From REEB481 sp044360435 (GTDB lineage: Bacteria > Bacteroidota > Bacteroidia > NS11-12g > UBA955): 6,504 nt of DNA. This document shows, piece after piece, positions 1-5,761 of this stretch. The notes below the pieces were generated by a model. That model was given only the letters and a program-made list of their open reading frames with translations, was not told the origin of the DNA and did not search any database. Position 1 is the stretch's first letter; the number at the start of each line of letters is the position of its first letter. A program made the translations under genes and the position numbers. The stretch covers positions 1 through 6,504 of the forward strand of contig JBIKKI010000127.1 in assembly GCA_044360435.1 (NCBI GenBank). The letters are read 5' to 3'.

Positions 1-1485
1 AGGTTTGCAGAAGCATCTGTTTTTTTCAACCAGTACCGAAATGCGGCGCGCAACGGTGATTATCGAGAAGATATTTATACCGATGCAATGGCCCGCCTTG
101 GCGACAGTTACTTTATGATTCGCAAACTTCCTGAAGCACTGGAAAGCTACGCTTATGTTTCTGGCAAGAAAGGCCCCGCCTCAGATTATGCCCTCTTTCA
201 GAAAGGGATGATTTACGGGTTTACCAGAGAATCGCAGCAGAAAATTGCAACCATGAAGCGGATTCCAAACGAATTTCCGGAATCACCATTTGTGCCTGAC
301 GCGATTTTTGAAATGGCCAGCGAACAGTTAAACATCGGTCAGGCAAAAGATGCCGAACGCAACCTGATGTACTTGGTTCAGGATTTTCAGGGTCGCCTGA
401 TTGTGAAAAAAGCCTACCAAACCCTTGGACAGCTTTACTACAAACAGGAAAAGGATGAGAAGGCTATTGATATGTATAAGAAGCTGGCCCTGGAATATCC
501 AGGTACGCCAGAAGCCCAGAAAGCCATCGAAAAAATAGAAAAGATATACCGCGAAAATGGCCGTGGCGCAGAATATCTGAGCTGGATTGCCACCGTGCCG
601 AATATTTCCGTAAGCGCCTCCCGCCGCGATTCAATTGTGTACACTTCTGCCTACAACCTTTGGGAACGCAAAGATTATGATGGCGCCATCCGCGAATTCA
701 ATCGCTACCTGAGTGATTATCGGGATGGCTTTTTCCGCATTCCTGCACAATACCACCTGGCATACAGCTACGAGCGTAAAAAACAACCCGACCTGGCGCT
801 TCCTTACTACCAGAAAGTAGCAGATGCTGCTGCCAGTGAATACAGCGAACAATCGCTGCTGGCTGTGGTGGACATCATGAGTAAAAACATGAACAACTGC
901 CCGGCATTGATTCCGTATCTGGAAAAACTGGAACAGCAAACCACCAGCAGAGACAACCTGCTTTATGCCGTGCACAAGCAAATGCGCTGCGCCTTGAACA
1001 TCAATCAGGGCAATACCGCAGAGCGCAAAGCCGAGCAGCTTCTGGAACTGGATTATACCAAACCCGAAATGATCAGTGAAGCGCTGCTGGTTTTAGGCAG
1101 AATCAGGCTGCAACAGGGCAACTATGCCAAAGCCCTTGAACTTTTTCAGCGCAACTTCAACAAGTTCGACAATCAGTTTGCCGCAGAGAGTAAATACCAC
1201 GAAGCACTTACCTTCTACACGATGGACAGTCTTTCTGCTGCTAAAAAGTCTGTCTTCCAATACAACAATCAGTTCAGCGGTTATGACCTTTGGCTGGCCA
1301 AATCCTTCCTGTTGCTCGGAGATATTTATGTGAAAATGGGTGACCAGTTTTCAGCAAAGGCTACCTGGAACAGTGTGATTGCCAACTTCAACGACATGCC
1401 TGAAATCGTGGCGGAAGCCCGTCGCAAACTCGATGGTTTAAATCAGTTGTCACCGAAACAGGAAGAAACAGGAGGCGGCGAATGA
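1..1485 (+). CDS. TPR-repeat protein, C-terminal part (5' end outside window)
   Basis: The reading frame is open from base 1, so the first in-frame ATG at 88 is not the real start; 494 residues of a longer protein are visible. It is built of degenerate tetratricopeptide-type helical pairs with the usual small/aromatic spacing (for example YQTLGQLYYKQ...A..MYKKLALEYP at fragment residues about 139-168, and others near 29-55, 216-273, 360-390 and 430-463). The repeats with 'eyP' turns recall the periplasmic YbgF/BamD-type TPRs. Bacteroidota commonly encode TPR proteins of about 1000 residues of this style, so roughly half may be missing, but that is inference. The tail is polar and Gly/Glu-rich (QEETGGGE). 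The likely role is a protein-interaction scaffold; partner and location cannot be told because the N-terminus and any signal peptide are absent. Its TGA overlaps the mazG ATG, implying co-transcription and translational coupling. Confidence 0.88.
   Translation, partial: RFAEASVFFNQYRNAARNGDYREDIYTDAMARLGDSYFMIRKLPEALESYAYVSGKKGPASDYALFQKGMIYGFTRESQQKIATMKRIPNEFPESPFVPDAIFEMASEQLNIGQAKDAERNLMYLVQDFQGRLIVKKAYQTLGQLYYKQEKDEKAIDMYKKLALEYPGTPEAQKAIEKIEKIYRENGRGAEYLSWIATVPNISVSASRRDSIVYTSAYNLWERKDYDGAIREFNRYLSDYRDGFFRIPAQYHLAYSYERKKQPDLALPYYQKVADAAASEYSEQSLLAVVDIMSKNMNNCPALIPYLEKLEQQTTSRDNLLYAVHKQMRCALNINQGNTAERKAEQLLELDYTKPEMISEALLVLGRIRLQQGNYAKALELFQRNFNKFDNQFAAESKYHEALTFYTMDSLSAAKKSVFQYNNQFSGYDLWLAKSFLLLGDIYVKMGDQFSAKATWNSVIANFNDMPEIVAEARRKLDGLNQLSPKQEETGGGE
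1471..1475 (+). promoter_or_regulatory. Shine-Dalgarno-like GGAGG before mazG
   Basis: GGAGG lies 6 bases before the ATG at 1482, a suitable spacing for a ribosome binding site, and supports that start. It sits inside the last Gly codons of the TPR gene, so it could be a by-product of coding. Bacteroidota generally depend little on Shine-Dalgarno pairing. Confidence 0.45.
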
Positions 1486-2273
1486 GCGGTGGCAACAGCT
1501 TGGAAGAAAAACAGGAAGCGTTTGCCCGTTTGCTGCGCATCATGGATGAACTGCGCACCCAATGTCCATGGGATCGGGAACAAACCTGGGAGAGCATCCG
1601 ACACCTGACCATCGAGGAAGTGGCTGAACTCAGCGACGCCATTCTGGATGAAGATCCGGAAATGGTTAAAAAGGAACTGGGTGATGTACTGCTGCACATG
1701 GTTTTTTACAGCAAAATCGGCGATGAACAAGGGTATTTCGATATTGCCGATGTAATGCACAGCCTCTGCGAAAAACTCATCCGCAGACATCCGCATATTT
1801 ACGGTTCGGTATCAGCCGACGATGCAGAAACCGTCAAACAAAACTGGGAGAAAATCAAACTTCGCGAAAAAGGCGGACGCGAGCAATCCTCTGTTCTTGA
1901 AGGCGTTCCACGAAGCATGCCGGCCTTGGTGAAATCATACCGCATTCAGGAAAAAGTGGCTCAGGTAGGTTTTGACTGGCCTGATATTCAGGCGGTACAG
2001 GATAAAGTGAATGAGGAATGGGAAGAATTGAATCAGGCCCAGAATCAGGCTCATCGGGAAGAGGAATTTGGAGACCTGATGTTTGCGATGGTGAACTACG
2101 CCCGGTTCATGAAGATTAATCCTGACGATGCTCTGGAAAAGGCAAACCGGAAGTTCATCCGTCGCTTCGCCCATATTGAAGCCTGCGCGCGCCGCGATGG
2201 ACATGAAATGGGCTCCATGAGTCTGGAGGTAATGGACGCCTACTGGAACGAAGCCAAGACACTGGGACTTTAA
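1482..2273 (+). CDS. mazG: Nucleoside triphosphate pyrophosphohydrolase MazG
   Basis: MazG hydrolyses (d)NTPs to the monophosphate and pyrophosphate in the cytoplasm, a nucleotide-pool cleaning role. The 263 residues match the length of the two-domain E. coli type. Domain 1 has CPWDREQT at 28-35, the metal-binding EEVAE at 45-49 and ELGD at 65-68. Next comes HPHIYG at 103-108, then a linker with VLEGVPRSMPAL at about 138-149. Domain 2 has VGFDW at 162-166, EEWEE at 178-182, EFGD at 194-197 and a C-terminal ANRKFIRRF helix. Both Mg-binding EExxE...ExxD sets look intact. In the E. coli protein the C-terminal domain is reported to carry the activity. The ATG overlaps the stop of the upstream TPR gene (ATGA) with a GGAGG upstream, so this start is well supported. 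The gene ends 10 bases from the convergent ZIP gene. Nothing indicates a toxin-antitoxin partner (mazEF) here. Confidence 0.97.
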   Translation: MSGGNSLEEKQEAFARLLRIMDELRTQCPWDREQTWESIRHLTIEEVAELSDAILDEDPEMVKKELGDVLLHMVFYSKIGDEQGYFDIADVMHSLCEKLIRRHPHIYGSVSADDAETVKQNWEKIKLREKGGREQSSVLEGVPRSMPALVKSYRIQEKVAQVGFDWPDIQAVQDKVNEEWEELNQAQNQAHREEEFGDLMFAMVNYARFMKINPDDALEKANRKFIRRFAHIEACARRDGHEMGSMSLEVMDAYWNEAKTLGL

Positions 2274-2280
2274 AGTTCCC
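2264..2280. terminator. Short imperfect palindrome between converging genes, possible weak terminator
   Basis: GGGACTTTAAAGTTCCC spans the mazG stop codon and the 10-base convergent gap. It can fold as GGGA/TCCC plus CT/AG with one bulged T and a small TTAA loop. It lacks the U-tract of an intrinsic terminator on either strand and the stem is short, so a bidirectional termination role is only a suggestion. Confidence 0.2.
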
Positions 2281-2283
2281 GCG

Positions 2284-3114
2284 TTAACCCAAGGCTACGT
2301 CCAGAATCATCATCACCACAAAACCGGAGATTAAACCCAGGGTGGCAAAGTCAGCATATTTATCTTTCTGCGTTTCCGGAATTACTTCCTCCACCACCAC
2401 AAACATCATGGCACCTGCAGCAAAGGCCAAGGCATAAGGAAGGATTGGTTGGGCAATCATCACAGCGGCAGCACCCAAAGCACCGGCCAAAGGTTCAACA
2501 ACTGCAGAAAGCTGACCCCAGAAAAAACTCTTCCGTGCGCTGAGTCCATTGCGCCTTAAGGGCATGGCCACTGCGAGTCCTTCGGGAAAATTTTGCAAAC
2601 CAATACCGATGGCCAGCGCCACAGCAGCGCCTAAATCGGCATGAGGCAGTCCTTGTGCAACCGCACCAAAAGCCACACCTACCGCCAATCCTTCAGGAAT
2701 GTTGTGCAGGGTAATGGCCATCACCAACAGCAGGGTTCGGTTCCAATCGGAACGAGGACCTTCCGCTTCCTGCAATGGGTTGTTCAGGTGTAAATGTGGC
2801 AATACCTTATCGAGTAAAAACAAGAACAATGCACCAACAGTGAAACCAACAGCAGCCGGAATCCAGGCCCAACTTTCCCCGTAAGTGTCGGAAGCCATTT
2901 CAATGGCTGGAGCCAACAGCGACCAGAAACTGGCTGCAATCATGACACCTCCGGTAAAGCCAAGCATTATGTCCATCCATTTCCGGCTCATGTCTTTAAA
3001 GAAGAAGACAAGCGATGCACCGGCGGCAGTAAGCAACCAGGTGAATGTGGTGGCCAGCAATCCCTGCATCACAGGATGCAAATCCAAAAACCATGTTTTC
3101 AGTGATTCAATCAT
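2284..3114 (-). CDS. ZIP-family divalent metal transporter (GufA/ZIP11 type)
   Basis: This is an inner-membrane transporter predicted to move Zn, Mn or Fe ions into the cytoplasm. The 276 residues give about eight hydrophobic segments (roughly 16-39, 48-72, 84-104, 126-152, 163-187, 196-221, 226-244, 256-274). The two ZIP signature helices are clear: HNIPEG at 137-142 and QNFPEG at 174-179, whose His, Asn and Glu residues form the binuclear metal site in the family. VEP at 206-208 and VVEEVIPE at 240-247 are also typical. The QNFPEGLAVAMPLRRNG pattern followed by a FFWGQLS stretch points to the GufA/ZIP11 branch rather than classical ZupT. There is a cytoplasmic-type loop with HLHLNN at 107-112 between segments 3 and 4, possibly metal-binding. 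It starts 7 bases after the stop of the DtxR-family regulator, with no strong ribosome site of its own, so it is probably translated from the same mRNA and controlled by that regulator. Substrate cannot be fixed from sequence. Confidence 0.94.
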   Translation of the reverse strand: MIESLKTWFLDLHPVMQGLLATTFTWLLTAAGASLVFFFKDMSRKWMDIMLGFTGGVMIAASFWSLLAPAIEMASDTYGESWAWIPAAVGFTVGALFLFLLDKVLPHLHLNNPLQEAEGPRSDWNRTLLLVMAITLHNIPEGLAVGVAFGAVAQGLPHADLGAAVALAIGIGLQNFPEGLAVAMPLRRNGLSARKSFFWGQLSAVVEPLAGALGAAAVMIAQPILPYALAFAAGAMMFVVVEEVIPETQKDKYADFATLGLISGFVVMMILDVALG

Positions 3115-3121
3115 AGGTATG

Positions 3122-3784
3122 CTATGCGTTGGGAGTTACGAATATTTTTTCTGCGGAAGCCAGACTGATGAAAACCTGTTTCTTGTTGACCAGCAGGGCC
3201 AGCAGTGCATCTGCTTTAATGAATTCCATGATTCTGCCTGTAGTTCCGGGAACAAGTCCCTGGCGGGCGGCAAACTGCAGCCATTCCGTATCTCCATCGG
3301 CAACACGATGCACGGTAAAGGATGCACCGTCTTCCAAGTCTGACAGCGGGCTTAAAGATTGTTGTTCCTGAGGATCAGCCACAATAGGATCACCATGTGG
3401 ATCGTGGGTAGGATGGCCCAAAAAAGCATCCAATCGCTCGGCCAAACCTTCTTCAAACACATGTTCCAGCTGCTCTGCAATGTCATGCACTTCGTGCCAG
3501 CCATAACCAAGCTTTTCCACCAAAAACACTTCCCAGAGCCTGTGCAGCCGAATCAAATCTGTTGCAATCCCCATGCCTTCATCCGTTAAGGTAACACCCT
3601 GATAGCGGAGGTAATGAATCAGATTCTTCCGCGACAAGCGCTGCAGCGTATCGGTTACCGTGGCCGGTGTGGCACTGAGTTCCTTGGCCAGGTCACCGGT
3701 ACTGGCCAGTGACTCCTTTCCAAAACGATAACTCAGCTTATATATCGCTTTCAGGTAGTTTTGTTCTGTGGCACTGATGGTCAT
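3122..3784 (-). CDS. DtxR/MntR-family metal-dependent transcriptional repressor
   Basis: This is a cytoplasmic DNA-binding protein that represses metal-uptake genes when loaded with Mn(II) or Fe(II). The 220 residues have the long DtxR layout: winged helix (about 5-70, recognition helix around TPATVTDTLQRL at 39-50), dimerisation and metal domain (about 71-138), then an SH3-like FeoA-type domain (about 152-216). Metal-site residues by alignment from memory: H81, E85, H100, E107 and H108 match DtxR H79, E83, H98, E105 and H106. The DtxR Cys102 position is Glu104, as in Mn-sensing MntR. The position of DtxR Met10/MntR Asp8 is Asn9, so the primary site is not textbook for either subfamily. LGHPTHDPHGDPI (122-134) is the usual family motif. 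It is the first gene of a likely operon with the ZIP transporter, and an operator-like inverted repeat lies 22 bases upstream of its ATG. A GGAG at 3795-3798 (minus strand) sits 10 bases before the ATG. Function is secure at family level; the metal is inferred. Confidence 0.94.
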   Translation of the reverse strand: MTISATEQNYLKAIYKLSYRFGKESLASTGDLAKELSATPATVTDTLQRLSRKNLIHYLRYQGVTLTDEGMGIATDLIRLHRLWEVFLVEKLGYGWHEVHDIAEQLEHVFEEGLAERLDAFLGHPTHDPHGDPIVADPQEQQSLSPLSDLEDGASFTVHRVADGDTEWLQFAARQGLVPGTTGRIMEFIKADALLALLVNKKQVFISLASAEKIFVTPNA

Positions 3785-3806
3785 TTTACGAGGACTCCAA
3801 CTTCCT

Positions 3807-3824
3807 TTTTAGACCGTGCTAAAA
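3807..3824. promoter_or_regulatory. Candidate DtxR/MntR-family operator
   Basis: TTTTAG-ACCGTG-CTAAAA is an inverted repeat with perfect 6-base arms and a 6-base spacer. It lies in the 75-base region between the regulator gene and the divergent membrane-protein gene. TTAG...CTAA half-sites in an 18-19 bp palindrome are the general form of DtxR-family operators (known: the DtxR site has TTAG and CTAA ends). Its place upstream of the regulator's ATG fits autoregulation. Binding by this protein is inference. Confidence 0.5.
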
Positions 3825-3826
3825 TA

Positions 3827-3834
3827 CAAAATTT
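3827..3834 (-). promoter_or_regulatory. Weak candidate -7 box for the regulator-ZIP operon
   Basis: Read on the minus strand this is AAATTTTG, one mismatch from the Bacteroidota -7 consensus TAnnTTTG. Transcription would then start inside or beside the operator-like repeat at 3807-3824, the usual geometry for repression. I see no TTG at a proper -33 distance, so this is tentative. Confidence 0.25.
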
Positions 3835-3847
3835 ACCTCAATTCCGA

Positions 3848-3855
3848 TAACTTTG
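3848..3855 (+). promoter_or_regulatory. Candidate Bacteroidota -7 promoter box (TAACTTTG)
   Basis: TAACTTTG matches TAnnTTTG exactly and is on the strand of the membrane-protein gene. It ends only 4 bases before the first ATG at 3860, so transcription would begin at or very close to that codon. No TTG is seen at the expected -33 position. The short leader bears on which ATG is used (3860 or 3872). Confidence 0.4.
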
Positions 3856-3859
3856 AGGC

Positions 3860-5146
3860 ATGGGTTCGGGCATGCGGAATACACAGAAATGGGTTTGGAT
3901 GCTGTTGTTCGGTTTGCTTTTGTGGTTCGCATTTAACCGGAATTGGCGTTTTGGCCGATTCAACTATCATGATGAGCTTTGGGCAGACAAAGCCGGCTAC
4001 CATGTATTTCTTCCCGCCAGTTTTATCTATCACTGGGATGCGCGTTTATTCCCTTATGAAGTAGATCAAAAAACCGGAGGCGGTTTTCAACTTGATGCCT
4101 GGCGTAATTCCATCAACACGAAGTATCCTCCGGGAGTGGCAATCATGCGGCTGCCCTTCTTCCTGGTGGCACATGCCTGGGCAAAACTGAGTGGCACTCC
4201 GGCAGACGGATTCACCATGCCCTATCACGCGGCGACCATTTTTTCAGGTGTTTTTTACGGGATGGCCGGTTTGTGGGTCTTTTGGCGTTTTCTTTTATAC
4301 TATTTCAGAAAAAACATCGCCTGGCTGGGAATTATCGGCCTCATTACCGGAACAAACCTATGGTATTACATGGTGGAGGAACCCGGGCTTTCACACGTGT
4401 ACAGTTTCTTCCTGGTGGCCCTGCTTTTGTGGGAATTGAAACGCTTCAGCCTGTCGGAACAAAACCGTCATCTGTCCTTGGCCGGACTTTGTACCGGAAT
4501 GATTTTTTGCGTGCGTCCGCAGAACCTCTTGCTGTTGCTTCCCTTCCTCATCTGGTGGTTGTGGCACAACCTTGAAGGCGTGAAACGCAAACCTGTTGCA
4601 CTCATGTGGGCTGCATCATGGGCATTGCTGGCTATGGCGCCCTTTCTGGCCTATCGGATGTATTTATCCGCGCATCAATTCATGCCCTATGGCGATGAAG
4701 GTTTTATTTACTGGAAATCACCACATGTGCTCAAGGTGCTTTTTTCACCCGAGAATGGCCTGTTCACAGGCAGTCCATTTTTGCTGCCATTTATCCCAAT
4801 TTCACTCTGGTATTGCTTCCGGAATCACGGTGTGTGGAGGTACATCAGTGCTTCCATTCTTTTGGTATTTTTGGGGACAACCATCATGTACGCATCCTGG
4901 TGGGCTTGGGGACTTGCCTGTGGTTTCGGGCATCGCGGATTCATAGAATTTTATCCGTTGATGACCTGGATGATGTTGCGCGGTTATGCCGATGTTTGGC
5001 ATGTGCCCAGATTTCGCATGGGCATTGGATTGTTCCTGTTAGTGAGCGCCCTCATGCTTCTGCCCTTAAGCTTCCATTGGCCCTATTGTATGGAAGGTCC
5101 ATTCTGGAACTGGCAACGACTTTGGCAAATCTGGCTGGGTTTGTAA
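3860..5146 (+). CDS. Multi-spanning membrane protein, GT-C glycosyltransferase-like
   Basis: This 428-residue integral membrane protein has about ten or more hydrophobic segments (for example 9-26, 122-148, 152-171, 178-192, 219-237, 247-267, 304-320, 328-347, 387-405). After the first segment comes a long soluble loop with NYHDEL (35-40; acidic pair D38/E39) and AGYHVFLPASFIY (45-57). An acidic pair in the first extracytoplasmic loop is a hallmark of GT-C enzymes that use polyprenyl-phosphate sugars. Other notable motifs are TKYPPGVAI (88-95), FSPENGLFTGSPF (295-307) and a WWAWGLACGFGHRGFIEFYP stretch (347-366) resembling conserved blocks in uncharacterised Bacteroidota membrane proteins annotated as glycosyltransferases. 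The likely but unproven role is sugar transfer at the outer face of the inner membrane. The gene stands alone, with no adjacent polysaccharide genes. The start may be ATG 3860 or ATG 3872 (Met5). It ends 10 bases before the convergent miaE, with no clear terminator. The sequence is rich in Trp. Confidence 0.85.
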   Translation: MGSGMRNTQKWVWMLLFGLLLWFAFNRNWRFGRFNYHDELWADKAGYHVFLPASFIYHWDARLFPYEVDQKTGGGFQLDAWRNSINTKYPPGVAIMRLPFFLVAHAWAKLSGTPADGFTMPYHAATIFSGVFYGMAGLWVFWRFLLYYFRKNIAWLGIIGLITGTNLWYYMVEEPGLSHVYSFFLVALLLWELKRFSLSEQNRHLSLAGLCTGMIFCVRPQNLLLLLPFLIWWLWHNLEGVKRKPVALMWAASWALLAMAPFLAYRMYLSAHQFMPYGDEGFIYWKSPHVLKVLFSPENGLFTGSPFLLPFIPISLWYCFRNHGVWRYISASILLVFLGTTIMYASWWAWGLACGFGHRGFIEFYPLMTWMMLRGYADVWHVPRFRMGIGLFLLVSALMLLPLSFHWPYCMEGPFWNWQRLWQIWLGL

Positions 5147-5156
5147 GCGGAAAAAA

Positions 5157-5738
5157 TCAGTGGATACGGTCTCCGCGCAATTCCATGCCCTGCATGATTT
5201 GTGCTTCCCCCTGAAGAAACTCTTGCCACCTTGCACGAACACGGTCTTCAGGCAGGTATTTGCAGGCTAAATCCAGAAACATACGATAATGGCCGGCTTC
5301 ACTCACCATAAACTCGTGGTAAAAAGCTTTTAGGTCCGGGTCATCCACATGCAGCGACAGAAGTCGAAAACGTTCACAACTGCGGGCTTCAATCATGGCG
5401 CAAACCAGCAAATCTTCCACCAGCAGTTCATCGCGGCTTCCGCCTTTTTTCCGTAGTTTTTGCAATTCACTTACGTATGTGTCTTTACGCGGGGTACCTA
5501 AAGCGAATCCACGCTTTTTCAGTTCTTTCAACACTTTGCGGAAATGCCCCCATTCTTCGGCAACCACAGCCGTTACTTCATCCACCACATCGGTTTTTTC
5601 CGGAAATCGGATGATGAGTGAAATACCCGTACTGGCTGCTTTCTGCTCGCAATAAGCATGGTCGGTCAGAATTTCATCAATCTGTTTTTCTGCAATGTTC
5701 ACCCAACGCGGATCGGTTGCTAATTTCAGTCCCAGCAT
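5157..5738 (-). CDS. miaE: tRNA-(ms2io6A)-hydroxylase MiaE
   Basis: MiaE is a non-haem diiron monooxygenase that hydroxylates the isopentenyl side chain of ms2i6A37 in tRNAs reading UNN codons; it acts after MiaA and MiaB in the cytoplasm. The 193 residues form the expected ferritin-like four-helix bundle with likely iron ligands E31 (CEQKAAS), E62 and H65 (EEWGH), E117 (IEARSCERF) and E147/H150 (SEAGH). The full ligand set is present, so the enzyme looks functional. I chose ATG 5738 because the protein then begins MLGLKLATDPRW, which is how the bacterial family of this type usually starts. An in-frame TTG at 5765 would add nine residues without family support. With this start there are 23 bases between it and the stop of the upstream GH3 gene on the same strand, so the two may be co-transcribed. 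Confidence 0.93.
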   Translation of the reverse strand: MLGLKLATDPRWVNIAEKQIDEILTDHAYCEQKAASTGISLIIRFPEKTDVVDEVTAVVAEEWGHFRKVLKELKKRGFALGTPRKDTYVSELQKLRKKGGSRDELLVEDLLVCAMIEARSCERFRLLSLHVDDPDLKAFYHEFMVSEAGHYRMFLDLACKYLPEDRVRARWQEFLQGEAQIMQGMELRGDRIH

Positions 5739-5761
5739 ATCCCGCGAAATTAAACAGGGGT

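Noticed and set aside
1482..2273. mazG as part of a mazEF-type toxin-antitoxin locus
   Set aside because: No MazE or MazF-like frame is nearby. The upstream gene is a TPR protein and the downstream gene is a convergent transporter.
2885..3343. A 152-codon plus-strand reading frame opposite the ZIP and regulator genes
   Set aside because: It lies antisense to two well-supported genes, has low-complexity composition and no recognisable family; it is a shadow frame.
5147..5156. A possible terminator in the gap between the membrane protein gene and miaE
   Set aside because: The gap is only GCGGAAAAAA, with no inverted repeat next to the A-run, so a hairpin terminator cannot be supported.
4813..5214. 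A 133-codon plus-strand frame overlapping the end of the membrane protein and of miaE
   Set aside because: It is out of frame with the GT-C-like gene, antisense to miaE, and resembles no protein family.
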